Origin: Aurifilum marmelostoma
Taxonomy: Eukaryota > Ascomycota > Sordariomycetes > Diaporthales > Cryphonectriaceae
Assembly: GCA_027559495.1 (NCBI GenBank)
Contig: JAMXSV010000016.1
Location: 620,001-684,000, forward strand
Reading direction: 5' to 3'
DNA: 64,000 nt
In this document: positions 45,029 through 57,523 of the stretch, piece after piece
Layout: each line of letters begins with the position of its first letter
Position numbering within the stretch: position 1 is the stretch's first letter
Notes under the pieces: model-generated
Database searches by the model: none
The model's input: only the letters and a program-made list of their open reading frames with translations
What the model was told of the DNA's origin: nothing
Position numbers and translations under genes: made by a program

Positions 45029-48000
45029 TGAGCAGTCTGGTGGCGTTGTAATCTCGTGTATGTGCGTACGCGTGTTATGTATGTATGTGCAGACCCTGCA
45101 GCTGAACCGCATGCGGCTTGCTCGGGGCTCACCGGATCAGGTCACTCCCCTATACTAACATGGCGCACCAACACCATACCAGTCTGAGCCAGTTCTCGAT
45201 CCCTTGCTGTTGCTTACTGAGGGCGAAAGGATTGCACGCATGCGTCACGAATCCACTGCGCTAGCATAGCACTTTAGTAGTCAGTCAGCTTCGGGGGCGT
45301 GAGCAGAGGTAACAGCCTCAAGTGGCATTTCGTTGGCTTGTTCTCGCGAATCCTATTGCCATTGAATGTATGGCATCTGATTCGCTAGACCCTCAGAGTC
45401 GATAAGATACCACAAGGACCAGAAATGAGTCTTTGGGTCCCGGTGAGAGCTCACTAGCCTAAACGGGTATCATTACATTTGGCACCTGGGCCAGCAGCAT
45501 ACTTAAATCCTTCATTATCTCCCACGATCCCAAGAGTAGTCCAGCCAGCCTCATGTATTCTTGGATTCATCCCTGTCATGTAATTTATAAAATATATCTA
45601 AGCACAATAATCACTTGCCGGTATGAATATCCAGGTGGGTTGGTCAGGAAAAAGTATGGGTACCTAAGCTGCTGCAGGTAGTACACTGGCAAAACGCAGA
45701 CTTTAATGTCCGCAATGAGAAATGGGCCTCTCAACCTAGGTCATAAGTAGAAGAAAGAAATATTGATCAATCGCTGAGATTTTCTTCGACTTGGTTTGGA
45801 GATAGGTAGTTCTGTGTCACAAAGCAGCCTCAGCCTACAATTTTCTTAGTTTACATTTCTTAGGAAATATAGTTGAAATCTTGAGTTCATATAAAGGGAA
45901 TCCACATTCCTCCTCTTTCTATTTACTTATGACTTCATGAGGCCTAGCTAGAAATCATAATATGTCCCTTGTTTCATATTTGTAGTAGAGATGAAAGTAC
46001 TCACAGTTCAGAGCACATAACTAGAACGTCCTACCACCCACACGTCTACTCTTTATTATGTCGTTCTTGTAGAGTCCAAAGATATTTGTCTGAGGACACA
46101 CCTCCAAGCGTGTCCAGGTGCACAGCAGTGGTGTGAAAAGGATTGAAGAAACGTGCAGGTCAAAACTTCACACTGAGTCAATCAAAAGCCAACAGCATGA
46201 TTAGATCGGAACTGATGTACAGAATCGGACAAGGCGAAATGAATTGAACTGCAGGAGGCTTTGCAAATAAATTTCTATTGTTGCCTTTCGGTTTTCTTTT
46301 CTCTAATTACAAGACGAATCAAATTCTAACCTAAAATTGAGGTGACGCCGATGAAACTCCCATCTGAGCATCAATCATATTCGCACTTCTGCAATTATAT
46401 ACAATGCTGAACACTCTGTTATTAGCCCCCCTATGGGAGACAAGTAAAGAACTGAAGCTACTAGCATAATAAATATTCCAATCAACAAGGTGACCGAGTA
46501 TGAGGCCCCATGCTGGACAGCATGTGAAGGTTGGTTGATTGGGCTTAGAATTGCAGATCACAAACAGCTGCAAATAATAGATGGTCAATGTGTCAAAGGG
46601 CCACTATCGATTGCAGCAATCATCTTGGAACTCGTGTAAGAAAATGCTCCCAAGCATGTGCAGAAATTTCTACAGATTGAGCAGTCCCGGCTCCCCTTGC
46701 CTGCTCTGCTCTTTGGCTTGTTAAGCAAAGCTCGCTACACAAGCAAGAAAGCTCAACTCGGACAACACAGCTACTATACCAGTGCGTAGGCCCCCTTTTG
46801 CTCCCACATGCACGTGCCTCATCCATCCAGTCGCCCTTTTCGAGTCAATCATGAAATGTACCGCACCCTTGTGATCAGAATTATCACATTTACACCCACC
46901 TCATCATGCGTCCCACAATAACCTCAGCGCCACGTTAAGCTGTTTCCTTCACGCGGCTCTACCTTTCTTTTACCAAATTTTCCTCATACCTACCATCCTC
47001 TCGTGCTACTACTACTTTGGCTGAGCCTGATCATAGCTCATTCAGCCTGGCCTTTTAGCCGAATTACCGCCTTGCAGAATCGACAGCAATGAGCAGCTAG
47101 GTCCGTTGAACGCCTGCTCTGAGTTACTATTGCATCAAAATCTAGTTGAATGTCCAGCCCTTCATGTGCCAATTCTACAATGTTTGGTGGGTGCGCTGGT
47201 GCGGAGTAGGTGCTGTGATATACAGGGAAAAGTGTTGGCTCTGATTATGATTGCAAAGTGTTGATCTCGACAACGAACCGAACACCAGCCTTCTAGTCCC
47301 CTGAGTACCGCTTGTGACCAGAACAGGCCGTAATGGTAAAGTTACCAAGGATGTCAAAGCGTCCAGGCTCTGGCATTTTGTACCTTTACAACATATTGAC
47401 CTCTCATCGCCGGCTGTTGTGTACGTGACTAAAGACGGCAGCATATGCTGGCAATACTGGCAGAGCTCGCTCAACAGCAGCCCTTCTTCAGTAAGGTGGG
47501 AGGCTGGCTTTAGAGCAGACTGAGTATACACTGCCTGATCAACGCAGAAGTCCTGTTACCCTATATAATTTACGGCTGAGGAATGCGGGGCACCTAAAGA
47601 TCCAGAAAGATATGAATGTCTGTTATGGGCTTCCATTATAGAGCTATACTCGGTATCGACGACCGACACTGCTGTGCGGAGATTGCGCTTATTGATGACG
47701 TCGACCGAAACCTTGAGAAGCTTTTGAGGCCCTGGAGCCGAGATCAGCTCGAAAATCTGGATTTCATCCACGGCATATAAACTAACCCCTTCAGCAGATC
47801 CAAAGTTAACTCCTCCTTCTTTACTGCATGGCCGACCAACGCCGACAGGGCGGAGCCTGCTTTGTGTGGCTGATCCGGGCGTTGCTGGAGATTGATGCCG
47901 GTGACAGTGAACGTACACGGGCTGTTGGTCCTTCAGATATAGAGGGATAAATGAATCGATTTGTGCGATGCGGTCGTTTCTACCATGAGCCTGGAGGTAT

Positions 48001-49259
48001 AATCCATGTGCAGCGCAGTGGTCTTGGGCCAAACTCTACGCGTGCCATTCGTCATCAAACAAGGGGGTATTTTATAGCCGTCTTTAGCTTTTCGAGCTAT
48101 TGCTTCTCAGATATATACCCATCCTCTCTTCTCTTTTTTTTCTTTTTTTATATGACAGCATGCTACTGAAGAAGCGAGATTTATTCCGGCTGTCCTTGCG
48201 TAACTTCAGGGGAAGCAAATTCGAAATCAAGCCAAAAGTTCATAGGTATCAGCAGAACCTGGGAGTGTCGAGACTTGAGTATAGATACCGAACACTGGCC
48301 ATTGTCTTTGTGGGTCGGGGTCGTACGCATATGTTTGAATCATCATAGAGAGGCAGAGGAACGTGCAGCTAAGCACGCGGCGTGGTTGAAAGGCAGGGCT
48401 AGCTACGGGTGAAGAAAAGGCGCGGGAGACAGAAGAGCTTAGTAGCAATTGGACTCTGCTCCAAACAAGAGATGATCGTACGAGCCGGCCCGTTGCACGT
48501 ACTTATGTACCTAGGTACTTGACTTTTAGAACTGGGACTTGATCGATCCTTCCAGGTGCCCCATGCTTACCGGCCCTGCCTCTCTAGTATTGCCGGTTGA
48601 GCCGGACCGGCGCCGGCGGCACTTTCGTCTTCGTTCTCGCAAGTCATTGCCGCACGGGTACAGGCTGTGCCCTGAGTCGTCAGCGTCCTGATTCGCAGTT
48701 GCCCAAACCCAGTTAAATTCCAAAAGGATGCAGCATGGCAGGGACGATGAAGCACGTTGGTGGGCATCTCAAGGTATCGGTGAACAAACTTTGGGGAAAG
48801 ACCTTGGGGGTCCTGGCTGAGAATGCACCTTCTATGAGGTAACAACAGAAGTGGGGGACGAGGAAAGTGCCCGGCAAACCTAGCACAAAAGTTTCCCCCG
48901 GGGATCCGGTATAATTCAGTATCTACGTAATTACTTCACACCACGATCTCCACGGCCGACAAAAATCCCCATGTCATCATGCACCATGCAGCCACGGGTG
49001 CATCGCCCAAGCCAGGCAACGTGCAGGTTGAGCTAACGAGAAATTTAGGCGAGGTGAGCTCTGACCCGCAGCCTCATCCATCGGTGAGGGGAGCTTGTTG
49101 ATTTAGACCGCATGTGCATGGTTCCCCGCGCGTGATAGGCCCAATGTAACCAGGGAATACATGCCCAGTCCATGAACCATCCGAGGAAGAGGGGCAACAT
49201 CCATGATGTGTGGCAGGGTCCAATCAAACCTGCCATAACAGGTTGATAGGTACTGCACA

Positions 49260-49279
49260 CACGTGCGTAACATATAAGA
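49260..49279 (+). promoter_or_regulatory. CACGTG (PHO-type) element next to a TATA box of the acid phosphatase gene
   Basis: CACGTG at 49260-49265 is followed within 7 bases by ATATAAG (49272-49278), about 90-105 bp before the phosphatase ATG at 49366. CACGTG is the core site of the bHLH phosphate regulators Pho4 (yeast) and NUC-1 (Neurospora), so the arrangement predicts induction by phosphate starvation. The motif is seen; the regulation is inferred. Confidence 0.6.
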
Positions 49280-49365
49280 GCCTCTCTGGAAGAGCCCTGA
49301 ACTCAATTGACCGTCTCACAGGTTCAACCAATCTTTGCAACATCTCAACAGGTCGCACCAGACTC

Positions 49366-51313
49366 ATGATGCAGTACCTCCGACCTGGATCCGCCGTGAT
49401 TGCGGCACTCTTTGCCGCTCTGGGCGATGCTGCCCCCGTCACTGACTCTCCCGAGGCTGGTTCAACGATCGCGGACGTCTTCCCTCCGCCAAGCAGTATG
49501 TTTCTCATGTTTCATCCAAGAAATGGGATGAACCATAACAGACCATGCTAATGCCTCAAGCCCATAGCCACTGTCAATCCTGAGCTGTTCCCACCCGAAT
49601 CTGTCGTGGGCTATCCCGGCCCGATCATTACGGGACTTGAGCCAGCTGCCGCTGAGACCGCGCCGGCCTATCCTTACAACGATGGGCCGACCAACGAGTT
49701 CCCTCTGATCTCGTCTGCGCCCTTTGGGGAATCTGCGGCGCCTGACTTTGACATCAAGAAATACTGGGGCAATCTCTCTCCTTGGTACTCCCTATCTTCA
49801 GCCGATTACGGTCTGCCCGAGACCAGTCCCCTGATCCCCGCCGGCTGTGATATTGTCCAGTTGCATCTGCTGTACCGTCATGGTGCAAGGTATCCCACCA
49901 GCGGTGCTGCGCCCGCAACCTTCGCCGCCAAGATCCACAACGCCACCCAGACGGGCTTCACGGCCACGGGCAACCTCAGCTTCCTCGCCGACTGGACCTA
50001 CAAGCTGGGCGCAGAGTACCTTATCCCCTTTGGCCGCACGCAAAACTTCCTGCTCGGCGTTGAGTACCGTCAGCTGTACGGCAAGCTCCTGAACAACTTC
50101 ACCGAGCAGGGCACTATCCCCGTCTTCCGCACCGAATCGCAGGACCGCATGGTCAAGACGACCAACAACTTTGCGGCCGGCTTCTTTGGCGTACCTGAGT
50201 ACCTGGATGAGGTCAACATCGAGATTCTCGTAGAGGCGCCGGGTCTTAACAACAGCGGTGCGCCCTACGAGACGTGCACCAATGCTGATGTTGCCTCTCG
50301 AGGATCTATCGGCAACACTGTCGCTACTGCATTTGCTAATAATGCGTTCAACGAAAGCATTGCTCGGCTGAACACTGAGGTCAGTGCAGTTAATCACATT
50401 ATCGTCTTACAATGTCCAAACAAGACGCCAAGCTGACTTCAAGTATTCGCATAATTAGGTCGAGGGTATCACCTTCACGCCCACTGACGCTATTGCTATG
50501 TTACAGCTTTGCTCCTACGAGACAGTCGCTCTGGGCTACTCAGCCTTCTGCAACTTGTTCACCGAGCAAGACTATCTGAACCTTGAATATTATTATGATT
50601 TGGTACGTAACGATTCTTTACATGCTCATTCTTCAAGACTGAGAAAGCTTGTGCAAAATCTAATCGCAATTCTCTTCCCAGATCTTCTATTACAACAATG
50701 GCCCCGGCTCCCCTGTCTCTGCCGCCCAGGGCAAAGGCTACCTCCAGGAATTCGTCGCCCGCTTCACTGGCACTTACCCACCCGCCAACTCGGCTCTGAA
50801 TGTTACCTACGATGACAACCCGACCTACTTCCCACTCAACCAGTCTCTGTACGCTGACGCCACCCACGAGGTCGTCGTCCTCGACACGCTGATGGCCTTC
50901 AACCTGACGCCCCTCTTCGACGGCGCGCCGCTTTGTCCGACGGAGAACACGCACTCCAACAGCTTTATTGCCAGCAAGATAGTGCCGTTTGCTACGCACT
51001 TCACTGTGCAGGTGCTTGAATGTCCCGCCTATCAGCCTACCAAGCAAATACGTTTCATAGTGTAAGTTTGATTAATCCTTGGAGAACGGAGTGAGAGTCA
51101 TCGCTGACTTGGTTTCGATATAGAAATGACGCCGTCGTCTCCCTCAACGGCACCTACGCAGGCTGCTCGTACGATGCCAACGGCCTCTGCTCTTTTGACA
51201 ATGTGATTTCTGTCCTGCAGCAGCGGATTGATGAAATTGACTACGACTACGACTGCTTTGCCAACTACACTGCAGAAGCGGGCGTGAATTACAACGGTCG
51301 GGCTCCTCAGTAG
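49366..51313 (+). CDS. Secreted histidine acid phosphatase (phytase-like)
   Basis: A 551-residue secreted histidine acid phosphatase, which hydrolyses organic phosphate esters outside the cell through a phosphohistidine. Five exons: 49366-49495, 49568-50379, 50459-50602, 50682-51061 and 51124-51313. All junctions keep the frame and the total is 552 codons. A signal peptide ends at about GDAAP. The active-site motif RHGARYP is at residues 147-153. The second half contains YYYDLIFYYNNGPG and the proton-donor region ADATHEVVVLDTLMAF, where His424 is followed by Glu425 instead of the usual Asp. Paired Cys (CDIV, CSYETVALGYSAFC, CPTENTH, CSYDANGLC) and many NxS/T sites fit a glycosylated extracellular enzyme. 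A CACGTG-TATA pair lies just upstream. Whether phytate is a substrate cannot be told. Confidence 0.92.
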
Positions 51314-52203
51314 ACAGGCCCGTGCGGCCTTTGTTGGTGATAATAATGTCTATATGATAATAGAATGATGTTGCGCGTCGAGACCTTTGACTCTACCTGT
51401 GACATGAACCTGGCATGTAGATGACTGAAAGCACTTCAGTACTTGTCTAGAGAGCAGAAATGGCCTTGATGGCAGGCCTGGACTTGTGTAGATCTGAACA
51501 GTGGCTGAAACAGTCGACAATTTCTCGCAGGTGAGCTATAACATGGGTCAAGCTCCAAGTTGTAACCAGATAGATGCACAGGCTACCACAATCAATCTAA
51601 ATCTAGTCAAGGGCTTCGACCCAACTTTACTGTCAACATATGTATCAAGGCTGAAGCACAAATGTGTATACGAGACCAAACCCCTTGATTTCAGTTCATA
51701 TACTTGTACATGAGAAAGGTCCAGGCTCACTGTGTTGTAATTAGAGAAAGAAGGCCTCCAGTGTATGCTCAAGGAGAAGAGTGCTCTATTCCCTCCAAGT
51801 AATGCTTCTTTTATCTTTCAATGTGCCTGGGGGTTACCCTGAAAAGCCATCCTCGTACAGACCATGAAGTCCACAGGCTTGTTCATAGTAGTCAGAAGCC
51901 AGCACCGCCGTATGATCTTCGTCCCAATCAAAAAGTGCAAATATTTCCTTTATTATTGTTGAAAGTTTCCCTGTCAGCATCATTCTCTTTGGATTCAGAA
52001 AAGAAAATATGAAGACCATAGCTGTAAAGAAAAACTCACTGCTTTGCAGTCTGTCAGGAGAAGATATAGAAAGCTTCACTGACATACAAGGTGCATCTCA
52101 GTGGGAACTTTCGAGATGCAATTGTGCGAGCCTTGGGCATGATCCTAGCCATGCCTGCCATGACAGGTTCATGCACTCTCCCAAGATTTCATGAGTGTCT
52201 CCC
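51314..52203. other. Convergent intergenic interval
   Basis: About 890 bp between the stops of the phosphatase and the MYND gene; AT-rich, with no supportable gene. Confidence 0.55.
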
Positions 52204-53667
52204 TCAAAAGTCCACAGGGCAGCGCATCGAGCCCAGGTCATTGTCACGACAGTAGTCCATCCAGAACCGCCGGAAGTCGAGCACCGTCAGCTCCGGCAAC
52301 AGGTTCTCTTTGTAAAGCGCAATCGGGGTGTTCATGCGACGCAACTCCCACAGCTGCTCGTGCGACGTTCCGGCCGTGTTGGTGACAAGGCGAATCTTCT
52401 CTACTAGAAACGCCTCTAGGGCCTCCACGTGCTCCCGCAGGAGGGGCTTGCCGTCGCGCCGGACGTAGACGATGGGCACGGGAATGACGGGGTGGATAGG
52501 GAGGATGGCCTTGCCGCCAGACGCTTGCATAAGGATTAGGATCGTAAAGAGGAGACTGTGGCCGCAGGGCAGGTTAGGTTCCGAAATCTCGTGGAAATCG
52601 TGTGTCATGATGGCGCTGATTGGGAGCACGTCGTCGATGTCCTTTAGGTCGATGTTCTTCTTCTTGTCCGCCACTATAATCATCGTCAGTAGGCTGGATT
52701 TTGCTCTAACTACGTGACCACAGCTCAACGATGGACACGAAAGTTGAAACAAGATGGTGGGTCAGTACTCACTCTGTGCGGTCAAGTGGACCTCTCTGAT
52801 GTCCGATTGAGAGCCCTCAGGACCAGAAGAAGGCACTGAACGAACCAAGACGCCGATGAGCGTGGGCCCAAAGTAGCGAGTGGGGTTGACGAGAGCGAGT
52901 CCATCAGGCCAGCACTGGAATATGTCGACAATGGCGCGAAAGTCCCTCATGTTCACATCGCCAGAGTTGCCAAAGACGAGGAGATTGCCGCGAAGGCGTG
53001 TGAAGTCGTGTCTGTCGCCGACGAGGTTTTTGACGCAGGTGTTTGGCATGTCTTCATCCCTCGTCAGGGAGACTATCAGACACAGGCGCTGGGTCGCGAC
53101 GACGTGCTGGCGGCCATTCCACTGTTTGTCGTAGTCGACAGGGTTCGACGGACCGCGGACGGGGAAGAAAGAGCTGAGGTCGTCTGGATCGGCCCAGACG
53201 AGGATAGGCGCCTCAGTAGGCGTGCCAGTGGCGGCATCGTCGGCGGGGAAGAAGATGGCGCGGTGGTGCTGCTCGCTGGGGCGTTCGGTCGCGTTGAAGG
53301 CCGAGATCTGTCTGCAGAGGACCCTGTGGGTAGGCCAGTCCTCTGTCTGGCAAGCCCTGGAGCAGTAAGCGATCTCTCTGCACTGCTGGCAGTGTGAAAG
53401 CTCCTTTATCTCCAAGCAGACTGCGCAATAGGTGACAGACACTAAGTGGTGAGCCTCTTCTCCGCCGACATTGTCGATATCGTCGTTGCCATCATCGCTC
53501 TCCTCAGATGGAAAATAATACCGGAGTCCGAATGTGAGAAAGGTAGGGCCCAGGCGGGCAATGTGAGTCAAAGCCTGGAGTTCATTTACCTCCCGGCGAC
53601 CTGAGGCATCAGCGCCTGGGGGCCTCGCAACAACTGGGATATAACTGTAAGAAGAGTTAGATGCCAT
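52204..53667 (-). CDS. MYND-type zinc finger protein
   Basis: A 454-residue protein. Exon 1 is 53667-52773 and exon 2 is 52673-52204, joined at a gtgagt donor with a split ATG codon to give HLTAQMADKKKNIDLKD. A MYND finger lies at about residues 80-118 with the C-x2-C...C-x2-C...C-x3-C...H...C pattern: CAVCLEIKELSHCQQCREIAYC, then CQTEDWPTHRVLC. MYND fingers are protein-interaction modules in SET-domain and transcription-related proteins. No SET domain is present. The C-terminal part (ADPDDLSSFFPV, FQCWPDGLALVNP, VDIDDVLPISAIMTHDFHE-like segments) has the look of a mould-specific family whose function is unknown. Upstream residues are acidic (SEESDDGNDDIDN). Confidence 0.85.
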
Positions 53668-55512
53668 TTTGGGCTGGCTGGGAGAAGCATGAGGATATCA
53701 GTGTGATGATAGATATGAGGAAGCAATAGTAATGTGTGGAAGGGAGAGATGAGAGAGAGCCAAGCCCTGGAGAGGAAGTGGACAGGGCCCAAGGTCAATG
53801 CGATGCTGGAAGAACCAAGTGATGGAGAAGGCGGTTGTTTGAAGTGTCGGACAAGTGATTTATATAGTAGAGAACAAGCACTAGTCAATTCACTTTGGCA
53901 ATGTGTGACGCGATAGTTAGCTGTTAATCACTTGACTGTATCTGCCAAATACTGACGTGCAGTTGGCAGCTAAGAATGTCAGATAAACAGTGAATTGTTC
54001 CCTGGTGGAGACAAGAAGAATATGCTTTACCCACAGGAATCATCCCATTGTCATGTTTCTGTCATTTTCGTATTACTTTACTGAAACGCAAGTACATTTT
54101 GCCTTCTCCTAAGCATTCCTAATCTCACTATTATGGGCTCTTAAATGTGTGTCACTGTTATTGTTATTGAATTCTGCTGCAATAGTTTGGTCTAATTACC
54201 TCCTCTTGCACCATTGTCTATTCATCAACAATGGCTGGCTCCACCTGCTGACCATATCACCAAGCCAACCAGACCCCCAATTTGATCTCTGTGAAGGGTC
54301 CAGTGAGTCAATAGCCCAGGGCCATGCACAGCCTGCTAGCTAGCTAACACCCAGTCTCCATACAGCATCATTCCCATTGGTGTCACATGCGCCAAGCTCC
54401 CATCGAATCTTGCCTAGTACCCAGACTGTTGACAGTTTTATAAAGCCTTAGCTGACACTTGTCAGAGCTCCTTTATGCCCAACGCTCTGTTACTTCGGCC
54501 ACTCGACAGGCCATACGCTTTGATCCAGCCCTCGACCGATGATCTGAACGATCAAGCATTAATGGGATGCCTCATCTACGTATGGCATGTGGAAGAAGGG
54601 AGGGCATTCCCTCGTCGTCAGGGCCGGCCGAACACTAATTGAAAAGAAAGATCAAAGGGAATCGTCAATGGAAGGACGCTCAGTTCTGGAACCTGAGTAC
54701 ATTAGGAATAACAATGGAATATGTGTTGAAGATATATTATATCTCAGTTCTGACCCCATTCAGCTATTCAAGGAGTAATTATGCATTGGGAACCTACTCA
54801 AGCAATCATCTTAAAGATGGACACAATCTTATGTTTAGTAGATAACTATTTCTGTTATAGTCTCATAAATTGTGATTATCCAAGATACCAGAGACTAGAG
54901 GATGGACTGTTGATGGTGACAAAAAGTAAAAGGCCAGTCTGTTAAGAGTGGACAGTCCCATCATCTACAGTAATATATCTGCTCTGTATGAGAATAGCAA
55001 GCATTGACATGTCTGTGTGTCTTCTGAGGTGCTAATTAGTATATATTGCGTAGAATCGTATCCAAGAAGCTTCATGGCTCATCCTATTATTATCCATAGA
55101 TGCGCAGTATATCAGTAAACATTTCCGCGGAAATATCCATACTGGGTTGTGCCTTTTCCTTGGATACAATAGACATTGGTAGTCTATTGTACTTACTTAG
55201 TACTGGAGTATGCACTTACACCAGTCATACTGACTCATCCACCATCAGAGCCATTTTGTGGGTCCAAGGCCTCACCCAGTGGCCACACTGGTGTCAGGGA
55301 GCGCCCCTGCAGCTTATCGAGGCTTATCAATCTAAGTTGGTGGGGCAAACTTGGAATTTTTGGAAGGCAACTCGCATTTGTATTCATTCTACTACTCTGT
55401 AACCCTCATGCCCTTTGAATTTGTCTGCGGTCCGTTGCCCTCTACCACATTCACCACAACACAACGTACTGCACAACCCAACTCTATCCCATTATACAGG
55501 ACCAAAGCAGAG
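53668..55512. other. Divergent intergenic interval upstream of the MYND and NMD3 genes
   Basis: About 1.85 kb, AT-rich in its middle part (54.7-55.2 kb). No supportable gene; it must hold both promoters. Confidence 0.5.
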
Positions 55513-57215
55513 ATGGACGTGGACATGGACGGTGCAGTCTCCATTGCGCCCTCAGCTGGCACTGCAATGAATGGCGCAACGTAGGTGCCTCTCTAGAGAA
55601 AGCTGCACATTCCCAGCATGAACCTCGCTGACAAAGATGATGGATGCACAGTATCCTCTGCTGCAACTGTGGTGCCCCCATCGACGGAACCACCGCCGCC
55701 GGCGCCCTCTGCTACGATTGCGTCAAGCTCACCAACGACATATCACAAGGCATTCAGCGAGAAGCCGTGCTCAACTTTTGCCGAGACTGCGACCGATGGC
55801 TGATGCCTCCTGCGAGTTGGCTTGTTGCCGCGCCCGAGTCCAGAGAACTTCTGGCCTTGTGCCTGAAGAAGTTGAGAGGTCTGGGCAAGACCAGGATCAT
55901 TGATGCCAGTTTTGTGTGGACAGAGCCGCACTCGAGGAGGATAAAAGTCAAGATCACAGTGCAAGACTCCGTGTCGGATGGCGTGTTGATGCAACAGAGT
56001 TTCGAGGTTGTCTAGTAAGCCTCAAAAGTCACTGTCGTACCGGCTGTCCAAAAGGAAGGAATCGCTAACGATCCGATAGCATTGTTGCCTACCAGCAATG
56101 TCCCGACTGCGCGAAATCATACACGGCCAACGTCTGGAGGGCTTGCGTACAGGTCCGACAGAAGGTTCTCCATAAGAGAACATTCCTTTACCTAGAGCAG
56201 CTTCTCCTGAAGCACGGAGCCCACCGAGACACCATCAACATCAAGGAGGCCAAGGACGGTATCGACTTCTTTTTCTCCGCGCGAAACCAGGCCGAGAAGT
56301 TTGTCGATTTCCTCAAGTCGGTCGTGCCCGTGAACGTGAGGAAGAGTCAGGAGCTTATCTCGGAGGATGTGCACACATCAAAAAAGAGCTACAAGTTCGC
56401 CTTCTCCGTGGAGCTGGTGCCCATCTGCAAGGACGACCTCGTCTGCCTGCCCATTCCGATGGCAAAGTCACTAGGAAACATCTCCCCCCTTGTGCTCTGC
56501 AACAAGATCGGCACTTCCGTATATTTTGTCGACCCCAACACCCTTCAGACAGCCGATCTCCCCCCCCGACATCTACTGGCGTGCACCATTCGTCTCCCTG
56601 GCCGACGCTCCCGACCTCGTCGAATTCATGGTTCTGAACATTGAGCCGATCGGCCCGTCCAAGGGTAGGTGGCTCGTTGCAGATGTCGAAGTGACGCGGA
56701 TCGACGACATGCAAAAGACCTACAATGTGCGAACCCATCTGGGCAACTTCCTGAACGTGGGCGACTCAGTCATGGGCTATATGCTCACAGGCACAAACTT
56801 CAACAACCCGCAGTTTGAGGCCATGGAGGAGTCCAAGTACGGCTCTCGGATACCGGATGTGGTGCTCGTCAAAAAGTACTGGCCTCGCAACCGCAAGCAC
56901 CGCAACAGGAAGTGGCGCCTCAAGCGCATGGCCAAGGACGAGGGCGAGCTGCTGCCCAAGAAGGCGGACCAGGAGCGCATGGACAACGAGTACGAGATGT
57001 TCCTGCGCGACGTGGAGGAGGACGACGAGCTGCGTGCGGCATTGGCGCTGTACAAGAACACAAACAAGAACAAGAAGCCCCAGGAGGGCGCGATGGAGGT
57101 TGATAGCATGAGCGTGGCAGAGACGGAAGCCACCGAGGATGACGATGTGCCGAGGGTGAATATGGACGAGCTTCTGGATGACTTCGATGAGCTGACGATG
57201 GAGGACCATGAGTAA
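55513..57215 (+). CDS. nmd3: 60S ribosomal export protein NMD3, frame broken at a C8 run
   Basis: NMD3 is the essential adaptor that carries pre-60S ribosomal subunits out of the nucleus through Crm1. Exons are 55513-55580, 55652-56014 and 56080-57215. The N-terminus shows the zinc-binding array: ILCCNCGAPIDGT, CYDCVKLTN, CRDCDRWLMPP and CPDCAKSY. The central region includes FFFSARNQAEKFVDFLKSVVPV and FVDPNTLQTADLPP. The C-terminus has the basic export/nuclear-localisation stretch RNRKHRNRKWRLKRM followed by acidic sequence ending TMEDHE. At 56560-56567 there are eight C where seven are needed: one frame gives DLPPRHLLAC and the other resumes DIYWRAPFVSLADAPDL, the correct continuation. Allowing for this single base the protein is 521 residues, normal for the family. 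A base-call error is the simplest explanation. Confidence 0.92.
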
Positions 57216-57523
57216 AATCATACACAATATGTGTCAGTAAATAGTCCAATGAAATTGTGTCTCGAGGATTTTTTTCTTCTCCAGTTGTCAAAAGCCGGCT
57301 GCAATTGCGTGGCTACACTGTCATGTATCTAGCAACCATCGCACTCTCAGTAGTAGAGTTAACCGGCCAGAAGACTCGGTTTCCATAACAGAAATACTTG
57401 CATACGTCTGTTCGAGAGACGAAGTCTGTCACAACTCATGCATTCCGCACGAAAGCTTTCACCGGCCATCTCTCCCAACCCTTCTCCGAACCTTCTTCCA
57501 ACCTGGCGAGCTCATACCCCATT
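57216..57523. other. Convergent intergenic interval
   Basis: The 308 bp between the stops of NMD3 and the chromodomain gene; no gene seen. Confidence 0.6.

Larger units (their letters stand above)
44763..49365. other. Gene-free interval of 4.6 kb
   Basis: The longest interval without a supportable gene. The 45.2-46.6 kb part is AT-rich with dense stops on both strands. Two minus-strand frames (about 47531-47175 and 48032-47556) are open for 118 and 158 codons but lack early ATG codons and match no family I know. A C12 run lies at 45017-45028. I see no inverted terminal repeats or transposase motifs. Confidence 0.5.

Noticed and set aside
47175..48032. Two minus-strand frames considered as remnants of a larger gene, possibly a HET-type protein
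   Set aside because: Neither has an early ATG or credible splice sites joining them, and the Cys pattern is not diagnostic.
56551..56580. Programmed frameshift in NMD3
   Set aside because: No such mechanism is known for this gene and the site is a plain C run, where base-call error is more likely.
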